Assembly (NCBI GenBank): GCA_030849805.1
Contig: JASANZ010001775.1
Coordinates: 1-14,725 of the forward strand
DNA from: Sergeia podlipaevii
Lineage: Eukaryota > Euglenozoa > Kinetoplastea > Trypanosomatida > Trypanosomatidae
DNA: 14,725 nt
Direction: 5' to 3'
In this document: piece by piece, positions 1 to 8,103 of the stretch
How positions within the stretch are numbered: the stretch's first letter is position 1
Layout: each line of letters begins with the position of its first letter
Program-made: the position numbers and the translations under genes
The notes under the pieces: model-generated
What the model saw: the letters and a program-made list of their open reading frames with translations, nothing else
The model's database searches: none
Told to the model about the DNA's origin: nothing

Positions 1-478
1 GATACCCGAGATGGAACCTCTGCTGTCAATTAAAGTTCTCTTCTGCGACTTCTCGGTAGCTCTTCCGCCATCTACATGTGCTTACCATTTATATATATAT
101 ATGTATGCTTGCAAATATGCAAACTTCCAAGCAGTTTAGATGGTTAGAAAGCTGCACACGGGGGTAACAAGATCGATTTTCTACCACATAAAAGAAGGAG
201 GAAAAGACGCACACTGCACCTATCATTATACGAGATAATAAGGTAAAATGAAACCCCGTGTATCGTGTACGCGTGTGCGTGAGGTGTAAAAAATAATACG
301 TATGCTTTCGATCATAAAGGGAATTTTTGTTTGTTTAATAGAGAAAAAAAAAAAAAGTAGTGAGTAAGAACAATAATCAAGCCACCCGCAAAGCTCGCTA
401 CCACCAGCCATCAGAGCGATGTTTAAAAAAAAAAAAAAAGTAAAAAGTAAAAGAAAAAGATCATAAAGAAAAGACGTT

Positions 479-536
479 CTGAAAAAAACGGAGAAAAAAG
501 AAACAATGCAGAGGAGGAGATGAAATGGAAAGAGGT
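479..536 (-). promoter_or_regulatory. Candidate spliced-leader acceptor for the next gene to the left
   Basis: On the minus strand, a long pyrimidine-rich stretch (plus-strand purines 481-536) ends in seven T residues, then C and AG. The AG is the complement of CT at 479-480. This is the best-looking 3' splice site in the left spacer. It fits trans-splicing of a downstream minus-strand gene beyond position 1, and would place polyadenylation of the preceding gene roughly between 540 and 760. Inferred from the general kinetoplastid signal only. Confidence 0.45.
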
Positions 537-710
537 GCACTTTGCTGCCTTTTGTTATTGTTTGCTAACAGGGATATCTCTTCTTTTATTTTTTGAAAAG
601 CAAGAAAAGAGATTCCGCGTCGCCATCCCTCTCTTCATCCCCTCCCTCCCTCTCTCTACACACATATATATATGTCAGTAACAACGCGCGCATAGGTGCA
701 ATAATAACAA

Positions 711-737
711 TCATCATCATCATCATCATCATCATCA
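711..737. repeat. (TCA)9 microsatellite
   Basis: Nine perfect TCA units. On the transcribed minus strand this is (TGA)n, starting about 25 nt after the stop codon of the large gene at 763. It lies in the 3' UTR, so length changes would not alter the protein. Confidence 0.9.
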
Positions 738-762
738 CCGTCATCACAAACAACAGTTGCAA

Positions 763-3700
763 CTACAACATCCACAATATTACTAGTATAGCCGCACCGA
801 CAGCCAGCACTGCCCCAAGCAGACGCAGCACGTCCTTGTCCACACGTAGCACAGCCACGCTACCCCTGTTGACTGCGCTTCTTTTGCTTGAAGATGACTG
901 CACTGACGCAGTGCTGTCGTCTCCACCACCACTTCGCTTCGCACGTGCAGTGGAGAGGGACGCAGGTATGGAGGACATACTCGCATTGGTGCTCTCCCCC
1001 TTGCGCTTCCGCTGATGCCGCTGGCGCTTCGTCGATGAGGAGGAAGAAACCTCTTCTGCCGTCTGTTGTGGCGCAAGCTCGCTGCTACCTTCCTTAGTAT
1101 TGCTCACTTCTGTCGCGGGAAGTGGTGTTATGGAAGGGGTAGCTGCACCGTGTGATAGCAGGGCGTCAGCGCTGCTGCTGCTGCTGCTGTTGTTGGCATT
1201 GTCAGTCGTGATGGTGGACACGCCATTCATTTCAGCACTTGCTCGCTGCTTGCTTGTTTCTCCTTCAGGCATGCCCTCTGTCAAAACGGCGCCTGTGCCA
1301 CCGTTGGGTGTCCCTCCCTGTCCTTCATGCAGCCCGCTCGTTGCGTGTGCGGATGTTGTAGTAGTACCTGCTGCTGCTGTCCTCAACCATGCTTCATGCG
1401 TTGCCACTAGCGACTCTCTCACCTCGGCCTCCTCGTGCAAGATGCCCTGTCGTCCACCAGCATAAGCCATGCACTGGTGGTCCCATACTTCTGTCTTCAG
1501 CCAGTGCAGCTGCGCGTTGTGAACTGCGAGGCGTATCGCGAGGGCAGACATGGCCTCTGCCGTCGCCGCCAGACTGGCACGAACGCGGGTGTCGGCCTCC
1601 ACGCTTGGCAAGCGGACGATGTACCCAAACATTTGACCACCAGCACCACCACCGGTGGTGGTGTCACCCTTGTTGTTACTGCTGCTCAAGCTACTATAGC
1701 TGTGTGAGTGTGTGTGTTGAATGCCACCATTGCTCACCACTTGGGGTAACAACTTCTTCTGCTTGTGCGATGAGGACGACGACGAATGCCGCAGTTGTGT
1801 CAACACGCGGAGCGCTGGCAATAGCGCGTCCTGTGCGTTGCGCGCACAACCACCACCACCGGCTGGCAGATGCATCCCGCTGCCTGTGCTGCTGCTGTAA
1901 CTGAAGACACTCACGCTGGTGGCGGTGCGGGAATGAAAAAGTTGGGAAGGTGAGGGAGAAGGGAATCCTCTTCTTTTCAGCGCCGCAGGTGGCACTGCTC
2001 CTGAAGACGCCGGCGGGAGTGAGCTGCTGCCTGCCGCCCCGGTGGAGAGAGAAGACGCGCTAGCGACGGTGGGGACGGCGACTTCGGGAAGTATTTCCGC
2101 GGCCTCCGTGAGAAGATACGTTTCAAGCCTGGCCAGCGGCTTCGCGACGGTGTTCTTGAGAAACAGGCCGCAGCCGCGCGGATTACGAGGGAGTGGTGCC
2201 CGCGCACACACTTGCGCGCAGGAGACCGAGCACTGCGAGGTGCTCCCAGACGCACTGTTGGTCTCGTCGTCGTCGTTTTCGTCCTCGCCCTCGGCAACGA
2301 AGTTGCCTTCTGCTGCTGCTGTTGTTGCGCCGTCAGAGCTCATGGCAGTTTCATATAAACATCTAAACAAAGACAAAAGCTCAGTCCGAAAGGAAGCACT
2401 AGCGACGCCATGCTGCGCTAAATACAGCGGCTTGCTCTGGCTCTTGCTAGAGTTCCCCACACGTCGGTCACCGAGAGTGCTTGCAAATCCGTCACCGCGG
2501 TCGATTTTCTCAATGGCATCAAGAAGCGCCCGGCGTTCCGTTACTGCTTGCGACACAGCCACCACGGCTTCAGTTAAAGGAGCAGTGATCTCTGCTACAG
2601 ACCACTCCAGGTTTCGTTCATGGACGACACTGTCGGGGGAGGCGGCTGCCGTGGTGGTGTTGGGAGCAGATACTGTCTCGCTTGACTGAGTCTCAATGCT
2701 GCTACGTAATCTTTTCGCGTCTTCACCTCCGGACCCTGATGCTGCAATTGCGGTAGCAGCACCTCCTCCTCCTCTCGTCATGTTAGTGCTCTCAGGGGTG
2801 TTTAGATCTATCACATCACGCTGCTGCTGGTGGTGGTGCTGAGGCGCGGTCGCGGCCCGCCAGGCTGCGATGGAGTCAGCTGTCCCTTCAGGCACTGGCA
2901 GCCGGTAGCCAGGTCGTAGTGGCAACACATCGATCCACCTATCCTCACCCCTTCCAACACTCGTGATCGGCGTCGAAACGAATGTGGTGGCCTCATCTTC
3001 GATATTCATTTCCCCTCCAGACCGTGCAGCAGCAGTGGCAGAAGCGGAGGCGGCGTCCTCTTCTCCTTGTTGCTCATGCGTCATAACATGGGAAAGACCG
3101 CCAACCACGCTTGAGTTGTTGCCGCAGCCGCCACCGCCGTGCTGCCGCAAGCAGACACGTTGCACTTGTGGAGCAAGAACGAAAGGCCTGGGGAAAACGC
3201 TTGTGAGAGCGTCGAAGGCAAAGTTCATGAGGGCTGCTGAAGAAGTAGCAGCGGTAGCGCTCGGGGACACAGAAGACGAAGAAGAAGCCGCACCATTGCA
3301 GTGGTGATGCTTGGCACTCACAGACGCGTCACTGGTGTCTTCAATGGGCAGCTCCGTCGTGGTACGCACAATGACGCTAAGCGAAAGAACACAGACTGCC
3401 GAGTCTTCGTCTATTTCTATCTTGTCTTCAGCATAGTCCCCCGTCTTGTCTGCAGTCGCGGGGGAGATAGTCTTCCGGTTGGTCTTCATATCCGCAATGA
3501 GCGACCAAGTGGCACGCTTATCTACAAGCAGCTCCACACTAACCCCTACCGGTACGATGCTGTTGTATGTCGCTGCTGCTGCTGCTGCTGCTGGCTTAGA
3601 GAAAGATACCGCAGGCGTGGACACAAGAGATCTGCGCTTCTTGGCACTACTTCTATCGCTATTCGCCTCTTCATCCCCTGAAGCTGCTGCTGCTGCTGCT

Positions 3701-6282
3701 ACTGCTGATGATGATGACCGAGAGGAGGAGTGCCGCCGCGATGTGGGCGACACAACCTTAGACAGTGACAGCTCCGCGACGTAGGTCTTCGCGTTACCCG
3801 CAGTGGAGGCCGCTGCCGTCCCGGGAGTGTTCAAGTCTTGTAGAACAATGCTGTTGCTGCAGCAGCGGCCATGCGCGGACGAAGACCCTGTGCTGTTGAG
3901 GAATGTGATCGTGTGTGCGGCACCCGCGTCCTCCTCTCCCCCGTCCCCTGCCTTGCACAAACACTTGAGAGCACTCGCTGAGTCAGTTCGACTATTACTC
4001 TGTGTCGCACTGACGCTATCGTCCTTTAGTATCTCTACGTCTATATTAAAGGCGTTGCTGCTGCCACCGCCGCCGCCGCTATTGTTGTGGTTGTCGATAT
4101 AGCTAGTACTGGTGTCTTCTTCTTCGCAGGAGCTGGGAGAGCTAGAGAGTAACTGCATAAGCGCATCGTTGAGGAGTCCACGAAGCTCTGAAGCGCACAT
4201 GACCCCCGTCTCAGCGTACCTCCCTACAGCCTGTGCAAGGCGTTGAATGCGACCGTACCGGAGATCATCTTCTTCTCGCTGCTGTTGCTCCTGATATGGT
4301 GGTGGCTGTGCGTTGCCTCCGCGTTGTTGTGACGAAGACGAAAAACTGGGAGGGGCGGAGGTAGCAGCAGCGTTGTTGGTGGTGGTGCTTGCTGTTGTAG
4401 CGGCAAGTGCTGAGTTAAAAGCCGCCATGTCGCGACGTGCGATGCCAATTACTGTCACAGGAAGTTCAGCCCTCACTGTGTAGTAATAGTGAAGCGGAAG
4501 CTGCTCAACGGAAGGCAAACTGGTGAGAAGAGAGGAACCACCTTCTGTTGCGGCGGCGCTTATGCTGCCGCCGCTGCACGCATAACCTGGAGCCGTTTTT
4601 GAATTTGCCCGCTGCCTATCCCTCTGATGTTGCTGTTGGGAAACAAATCTACGCAGCCCTGCTTCCGCCGCCGCCACCTCTGCGAGCATGGCGGGGTAGA
4701 TGCTCATGCTCCGGTATTCCTGAAATGTCGTTGAAGTAGCAGCAGCACCTGTGGTGGCAGCGCCGGTGCCGCTGCTTCTACCCTGGAAAGATTGGGACTT
4801 CTTCACGTTTGCCATGATAGCCTTACGCCACGGTCCTGCGGCCTGCTCTGTCGCCGCCTCCACGGCTTCCTCTTTGCTATGAAAAGAGGAAGCCGCCACG
4901 TTGGTAGTGAGAAAGCTCCATGCTGTAAGGATATCTTCGATACAATCGGTGGTGAGGGTGTGCAGACCAGGCACCTCGGTATTGGACGTGCAACAGGAGA
5001 AGGGGGCATTACTGGCAGACTCCAAGTGCAGCTGTTGTTGCACCCGTGGCTGTGGCTGCTGCTGCCTTAGCCAGTCAGAGGCCACGATCGTCCACTGCTG
5101 GGCTAAGCGTAAGAGAGAGACCAGCGACGCTGCCTCCTCTGCCACGTGCTTCGTGCGCGGCATCACCACCACGGTAGAGTTCACACCAAGAGGCCCCAGT
5201 GCATGGCCAGCAGTTGCGGTCGAAGGTGAGATGGGTGGCAAGCCCGCTGGTGCTGGTGTGCCGCTTAAGCCGGTGGCCTCGGGCACGACGTGTCCATCGC
5301 CTGCACTAACAAGAGAAAAGGTATTGGGTACCGTCACTGGCCCGCCCATAGACAAAGAGTGCGCAGAGACACTTTTAGACCTGATAGGGGTAGTGGGGTC
5401 AATCACAATGCCGCCAGAGACCGGCACCATACGCTGCTGCTGCTGCTGGTGCTCCATCATCGAAGTAGGACTCGCGAGGCTAGAAACTGGCAGCCGCATT
5501 CCCGCTGCTGCTTCAACTGACAGTGGTGCTAGCGGAGGTACAAGCTCATGGGACATCATAGCCTTGAACACATTGCACCACTGTGTGACCTCCGGCTCTG
5601 GTTCTAGCTTTCGAGAAGTCATCACCAGCGGTACCTCTCCGCTAAAGTAGAGCTCGTGAAGGATTTGAAGTAGTCCTGTGAAGAGTGTATCCTCCTCACT
5701 CAGATTCGGCACAGTCAGTACCGCAAAGGGGCTGTTTGCCATCGTACTGTTCGTGCGTGATACTGCCGCGGCCGCAGCAGAGGCCGCAACCTTCTTAGCA
5801 GCAGCCGCAGCTGCAGCCTCCTCCTTCCTGCGCCGGGCAGCTTCCAGGCGTGGATTGGGTGGGGCGGCCGCCTTCTGCGGTTTCCGCTTTGGAGACGCAG
5901 CTGCTGATGTCGTGGTGGTAGCCACGGAGCTTTCCAATTCACTATGGGTGGCAATGTGATTGGCGTCAAGCGGAGCCATGATGTGCTGCTGCTCACTATC
6001 ACACCGCCGCAGCTCGTCTTCCTTTTCCTGCTCAAGCTGTCGCTGTTGCTGCTGGCATCGTCGTCGCTCCTCCTCCTCTTGCTGTGTTTGGAAAGCAACC
6101 GCATTCATCAGCTGCCGCAGGCATCGCAGAGCGACACCTCGGATGTCACGTGGGGAGAGCTCAAAGGCGCAATTTGAAAGAAGATCGGCGCTTGCAATGT
6201 TAGTGGTGGATGTGGTTGCTGTAGATGTACTGCGCATGTGCGTTGGCGGACGCACCCAGTTGCTGCCGCCGGTACTGCTCAT
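763..6282 (-). CDS. Giant low-complexity, predicted tail-anchored membrane protein (kinetoplastid hypothetical)
   Basis: An uninterrupted 1839-residue frame from ATG (6282) to TAG (763-765). No upstream ATG occurs on the minus strand between this start and the acceptor candidate at 6538, supporting the start. I do not recognise the family. The last 22 residues (about 1818-1839) are a hydrophobic helix ending exactly at the C terminus. With no N-terminal signal peptide, this is the architecture of a tail-anchored protein with the bulk facing the cytosol or nucleoplasm. A Glu/Arg/Gln-rich probable coiled coil lies near residues 65-105, followed by an Ala/Lys/Glu-rich helix near 140-178. Helical, less repetitive segments occur near 195-260, 388-560, 1220-1315 and 1548-1636, with probable beta-rich segments near 915-985 and 1015-1045. 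Ser, Ala, Gln, Gly and Asn runs separate them. Basic clusters lie near 880-885 and 1751-1761. A membrane scaffold or tether is possible, but that is a guess. Confidence 0.9.
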   Translation of the reverse strand: MSSTGGSNWVRPPTHMRSTSTATTSTTNIASADLLSNCAFELSPRDIRGVALRCLRQLMNAVAFQTQQEEEERRRCQQQQRQLEQEKEDELRRCDSEQQHIMAPLDANHIATHSELESSVATTTTSAAASPKRKPQKAAAPPNPRLEAARRRKEEAAAAAAAKKVAASAAAAAVSRTNSTMANSPFAVLTVPNLSEEDTLFTGLLQILHELYFSGEVPLVMTSRKLEPEPEVTQWCNVFKAMMSHELVPPLAPLSVEAAAGMRLPVSSLASPTSMMEHQQQQQRMVPVSGGIVIDPTTPIRSKSVSAHSLSMGGPVTVPNTFSLVSAGDGHVVPEATGLSGTPAPAGLPPISPSTATAGHALGPLGVNSTVVVMPRTKHVAEEAASLVSLLRLAQQWTIVASDWLRQQQPQPRVQQQLHLESASNAPFSCCTSNTEVPGLHTLTTDCIEDILTAWSFLTTNVAASSFHSKEEAVEAATEQAAGPWRKAIMANVKKSQSFQGRSSGTGAATTGAAATSTTFQEYRSMSIYPAMLAEVAAAEAGLRRFVSQQQHQRDRQRANSKTAPGYACSGGSISAAATEGGSSLLTSLPSVEQLPLHYYYTVRAELPVTVIGIARRDMAAFNSALAATTASTTTNNAAATSAPPSFSSSSQQRGGNAQPPPYQEQQQREEDDLRYGRIQRLAQAVGRYAETGVMCASELRGLLNDALMQLLSSSPSSCEEEDTSTSYIDNHNNSGGGGGSSNAFNIDVEILKDDSVSATQSNSRTDSASALKCLCKAGDGGEEDAGAAHTITFLNSTGSSSAHGRCCSNSIVLQDLNTPGTAAASTAGNAKTYVAELSLSKVVSPTSRRHSSSRSSSSAVAAAAAASGDEEANSDRSSAKKRRSLVSTPAVSFSKPAAAAAAATYNSIVPVGVSVELLVDKRATWSLIADMKTNRKTISPATADKTGDYAEDKIEIDEDSAVCVLSLSVIVRTTTELPIEDTSDASVSAKHHHCNGAASSSSSVSPSATAATSSAALMNFAFDALTSVFPRPFVLAPQVQRVCLRQHGGGGCGNNSSVVGGLSHVMTHEQQGEEDAASASATAAARSGGEMNIEDEATTFVSTPITSVGRGEDRWIDVLPLRPGYRLPVPEGTADSIAAWRAATAPQHHHQQQRDVIDLNTPESTNMTRGGGGAATAIAASGSGGEDAKRLRSSIETQSSETVSAPNTTTAAASPDSVVHERNLEWSVAEITAPLTEAVVAVSQAVTERRALLDAIEKIDRGDGFASTLGDRRVGNSSKSQSKPLYLAQHGVASASFRTELLSLFRCLYETAMSSDGATTAAAEGNFVAEGEDENDDDETNSASGSTSQCSVSCAQVCARAPLPRNPRGCGLFLKNTVAKPLARLETYLLTEAAEILPEVAVPTVASASSLSTGAAGSSSLPPASSGAVPPAALKRRGFPSPSPSQLFHSRTATSVSVFSYSSSTGSGMHLPAGGGGCARNAQDALLPALRVLTQLRHSSSSSSHKQKKLLPQVVSNGGIQHTHSHSYSSLSSSNNKGDTTTGGGAGGQMFGYIVRLPSVEADTRVRASLAATAEAMSALAIRLAVHNAQLHWLKTEVWDHQCMAYAGGRQGILHEEAEVRESLVATHEAWLRTAAAGTTTTSAHATSGLHEGQGGTPNGGTGAVLTEGMPEGETSKQRASAEMNGVSTITTDNANNSSSSSSADALLSHGAATPSITPLPATEVSNTKEGSSELAPQQTAEEVSSSSSTKRQRHQRKRKGESTNASMSSIPASLSTARAKRSGGGDDSTASVQSSSSKRSAVNRGSVAVLRVDKDVLRLLGAVLAVGAAILVILWML
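766..831 (-). other. C-terminal transmembrane tail anchor (residues 1818-1839)
   Basis: Twenty-two residues composed of Leu, Val, Ala, Ile, Gly, one Arg near its start and a final Trp-Met-Leu, ending at the stop codon. The preceding residues include Arg, Asp and Lys. A hydrophobic segment at the extreme C terminus with no residues beyond it is the hallmark of post-translationally inserted tail-anchored proteins. Which membrane it enters (ER, nuclear envelope, mitochondrion or other) cannot be read from the sequence. Confidence 0.8.
1172..1189. repeat. (CTG)6 / (CAG)6 tract read as poly-Ser
   Basis: Six perfect CTG units on the plus strand. In the minus-strand gene they are read in the AGC frame and give a run of six Ser following two Asn, near residue 1700 of the 1839-residue protein. 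Confidence 0.9.
3572..3593. repeat. (GCT)7 / (CAG)7 tract read as poly-Ala
   Basis: About seven perfect trinucleotide units. In the minus-strand gene they are read in the GCA frame and give a seven-residue Ala run (the last codon is GCG) between Lys-Pro and Thr-Tyr-Asn, near residue 900. Confidence 0.9.
3683..3700. repeat. (GCT)6 / (AGC)6 tract read as poly-Ala
   Basis: Six perfect units read mainly as GCA in the minus-strand gene, giving a six-residue Ala run. An adjacent TCA repeat codes for poly-Ser, so two different triplet repeats abut here, near residue 863 of the 1839-residue protein. Confidence 0.88.
5434..5448. repeat. (CTG)5 / (CAG)5 tract read as poly-Gln
   Basis: Five perfect units read in the CAG frame of the minus-strand gene, giving five consecutive Gln preceded by His and followed by Arg-Met, near residue 280. 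Confidence 0.9.
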
Positions 6283-6318
6283 GAGTTATACTGGTAGTAA
6301 TGCTAATAATAAGTACCA

Positions 6319-6376
6319 CTAGTTAGGAATATTTTTTGGGGGGAAAAACAAGCAAGCAAACAAAACAAAAAATATC
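6319..6376 (-). promoter_or_regulatory. Proximal candidate spliced-leader acceptor of the giant gene
   Basis: On the minus strand a T-rich tract with some G and C (plus 6342-6376) is followed about 20 nt later by AG (complement of CT at 6319-6320). Use of this site would leave a leader of only about 36 nt before the ATG at 6282. It competes with the cleaner pyrimidine tract near 6545-6572. Confidence 0.35.
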
Positions 6377-6462
6377 TACGTTCCAAGAGAAAAGGACGAC
6401 TAAAGTTCCTCTAGGTGCACACACGTGCTAGTGTGGGCGTGAGTGCAAAATCAAAAGCCGAG

Positions 6463-6477
6463 CTCTCTCTCTCTCTC
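6463..6477. repeat. (CT)n microsatellite
   Basis: A run of CT dinucleotides on the plus strand, read as AG repeats on the transcribed strand. It sits between the two acceptor candidates of the giant gene, so it would be in the 5' leader only if the distal acceptor is used. Confidence 0.85.
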
Positions 6478-6537
6478 ACTCAGATATGTGTACAAGTAGA
6501 TATCCTGTAAGAAGGACGGATCTTCCTGTATTCTGTG

Positions 6538-6572
6538 CTATCGTTTGAAAAAGAAAAAGAGAAACAAATGAA
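6538..6572 (-). promoter_or_regulatory. Distal candidate spliced-leader acceptor of the giant gene
   Basis: A clean minus-strand pyrimidine tract (plus-strand purines about 6545-6572) is followed by the first AG, complement of CT at 6538-6539. It would give a leader of about 255 nt. That leader contains no upstream ATG on the minus strand, so the ATG at 6282 would be the first start codon. Confidence 0.4.
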
Positions 6573-7492
6573 GCGGTCGTCCACACAAAGCTTTCTTTGT
6601 TTATCTCTCTCCTCTTCCTCTAAGAGGTATGTCAGGCAGTAATAAATAATAAACAAACGGCAACTTCCTATAATGACAACAACAACAACAGCAAAATTAA
6701 AAAAAAAAAATCGTGTGCGTAGAGAAATCAACACTCGCAATTGAACAAAAAAAAAGTAGTATTATTGTTTTTTCTTTTTTTGCTTCCTTGAAGAGAGCAC
6801 AGCGGTTTACACTGCAACTAAATGAAAAATTCCCAGTGCAACCCCAGTTTTGTGCTTTCCTCTCTGTACACCTCGTTCTTTCTTTCCTTCTTTCTTTTCG
6901 TTACCACTTTATACTACTGTCACTGTTGATTCAGACCTGCCGTTCAAGCAATTTCGCCTTTAATCTGAGTGTGTCTGTGTACGTGTGTATAAAGCGTATG
7001 TATGCATGTACGTTCAATGAAAAAAAATAAGGAAAGAAATCAAGAGAGAGCTCACTAACACCCTCTACTTCTTCTCTTATATTTTTCTTTCCTATTAAAG
7101 AGAAAATAAATAAAGAAAACGTCCTGGAATGTCAAAATCGTGTTTACCTTGTGTAAAAAACTTAAAAGAAAAAATTTTTACTGCTGAATGAAAAAATAAT
7201 ATATAAAAAAGATGTAAAAACAGGGGGTAAACAACAACAAAAAAAAAATATTATTAAATACGATATATATTTATATATATTTGAAGTCACTCAGTGAGAT
7301 ACTCCGCTCTCTCTCTCTCTCCGTTTCTATATGCCTTTCCTCTTTGTAGATGATGATGATGATGTGTATGTATGTATGTGCAATAAAGAACTAAGTAATT
7401 GTTTCTTTTTCTTTTTTTATGTGTGAAAGAATGTATTTTCTTTCATTAAAGAAAAAAAAAAAGACAATCTACTCTGGCTAAGTTAATCACTT

Positions 7493-7515
7493 CACACACA
7501 CACACACACACACAC
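7493..7515. repeat. (CA)n microsatellite
   Basis: Perfect CA dinucleotide run of about 23 nt in the long spacer, inside the presumed 3' UTR of the PH-like gene. Confidence 0.9.
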
Positions 7516-7627
7516 GCGCAGCTTCAACCAAGTCGATAAAGAAGAAACAGGACTGCTTCCTAAAGCAGAAGAAGGGAATGTATGTATGTGAGTATGTATG
7601 TGTGCTATCAGAGTGCTTTTTCTTTTT

Positions 7628-7645
7628 GTAAGCTTCTAAGCTTAC
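7628..7645. repeat. Perfect short inverted repeat (possible RNA hairpin)
   Basis: Eight-base arms flanking two bases, with an AAGCTT core in each arm. As RNA from the minus strand it would fold as a seven-pair stem with a four-base loop. It lies in the 3' UTR/spacer; no function is implied. Confidence 0.6.
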
Positions 7646-8062
7646 GCACTACTACACCTGGGTACTACAACAACGAAAAAAAAAAGATTTTTTTTAAAGA
7701 AATGAAAGAGATAGGTTTTCAGCATCGAAAGAAAAATGTACGGCAATGAACAACAGAAAACTTCCTGTATCCATGTGTTCTCTCATACGCGAAGCAACTA
7801 GTTGCGACACGGTAATGCGCAGTTGTCAGTTTCTTTGTGGGTGTGTGCGCACGCTGAAAATAAAGAGAGAGAAGTTAAAGGTCATGCAATTACATTTCAA
7901 AAAAAAGCACCTTGTGGGTGAGTATCTACCTGCCAGTTCTCAACTGCCGTACAGAAAAAGGGAGAAATTGAATAATGGTAAATAAGAAAAAGCATGCATT
8001 GAAAACGTGAAAGAAAGAAAGGAAAAAAAAAAAAAAGAAACACGCAGCATCAAGCCATTTGG

Positions 8063-8090
8063 CTTCTCTTCTCTTCTCTTCTCTCTCTCC
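8063..8090. repeat. TTCTC-type pentanucleotide repeat next to a stop codon
   Basis: Four or so tandem copies of a TTCTC/TCTCT-type unit on the plus strand. On the transcribed strand this is a purine-only GAGAA-type run beginning about 14 nt after the TGA stop of the PH-like gene. Confidence 0.75.
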
Positions 8091-8103
8091 TTCCCTGAAT
8101 GCA

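Larger units (their letters stand above)
1..762. other. 3' UTR of the large tail-anchored gene plus intergenic spacer
   Basis: AT-rich non-coding stretch downstream of the minus-strand gene ending at 763. It contains a (TCA)n microsatellite at 711-737, short TA repeats near 89-104 and 662-673, and several poly-A runs on the plus strand (for example 344-356 and 425-439). It also holds a good trans-splice acceptor candidate at 479-480. No credible coding region was found. The minus-strand reading frames are short and made mostly of Phe and Leu from T-tracts. I found no tRNA-like B box. The left edge is probably the 5' leader of the next gene in the unit, which would lie outside the window. Confidence 0.6.
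6283..8103. other. Intergenic spacer: 3' UTR of the PH-like gene and 5' leader of the giant gene
   Basis: About 1.8 kb of AT-rich sequence with no credible coding region. It holds microsatellites: CT repeats at 6463-6477 and 7307-7321, GAT-type repeats at 7349-7364, TATG repeats at 7365-7380 and 7578-7602, and a CA repeat at 7493-7515. It also has many A- and T-tracts and a pentanucleotide TTCTC-type repeat at 8063-8090. Pyrimidine tracts occur on both strands, so they do not by themselves give direction. A minus-strand pyrimidine tract leading to AG at 7944-7945 could be another acceptor, but no gene follows it before 6282. Perfect short inverted repeats occur at 7628-7645 and 7794-7805. I saw no tRNA, rRNA or retroposon signature. 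Confidence 0.6.

Noticed and set aside
226..411. A 61-residue minus-strand frame from an ATG at 411
   Set aside because: It is largely Phe/Leu/Tyr from T-tracts, is preceded by another ATG (464) after the acceptor candidate at 479-480, and has no recognisable feature.
2042..2689. A 215-codon plus-strand open frame inside the giant gene
   Set aside because: Same reason: an antisense shadow of low-complexity codons with no recognisable motif.
4901..5650. A 249-codon open frame on the plus strand, antisense to the giant gene
   Set aside because: It lies wholly inside the minus-strand coding region, which is repeat-rich and GC-rich, so antisense stop codons are rare. Its Cys/Arg/Ser-rich translation shows no domain.
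6480..6740. An 86-codon minus-strand frame upstream of the giant gene with a hydrophobic stretch
   Set aside because: It begins at TTG, has no internal ATG, and its hydrophobic residues come from T-tracts and a GTT repeat. It overlaps the distal acceptor candidate.
7746..7985. A 79-residue plus-strand frame in the long spacer
   Set aside because: No motif, opposite strand to the gene array, Lys-rich tail from A-tracts.
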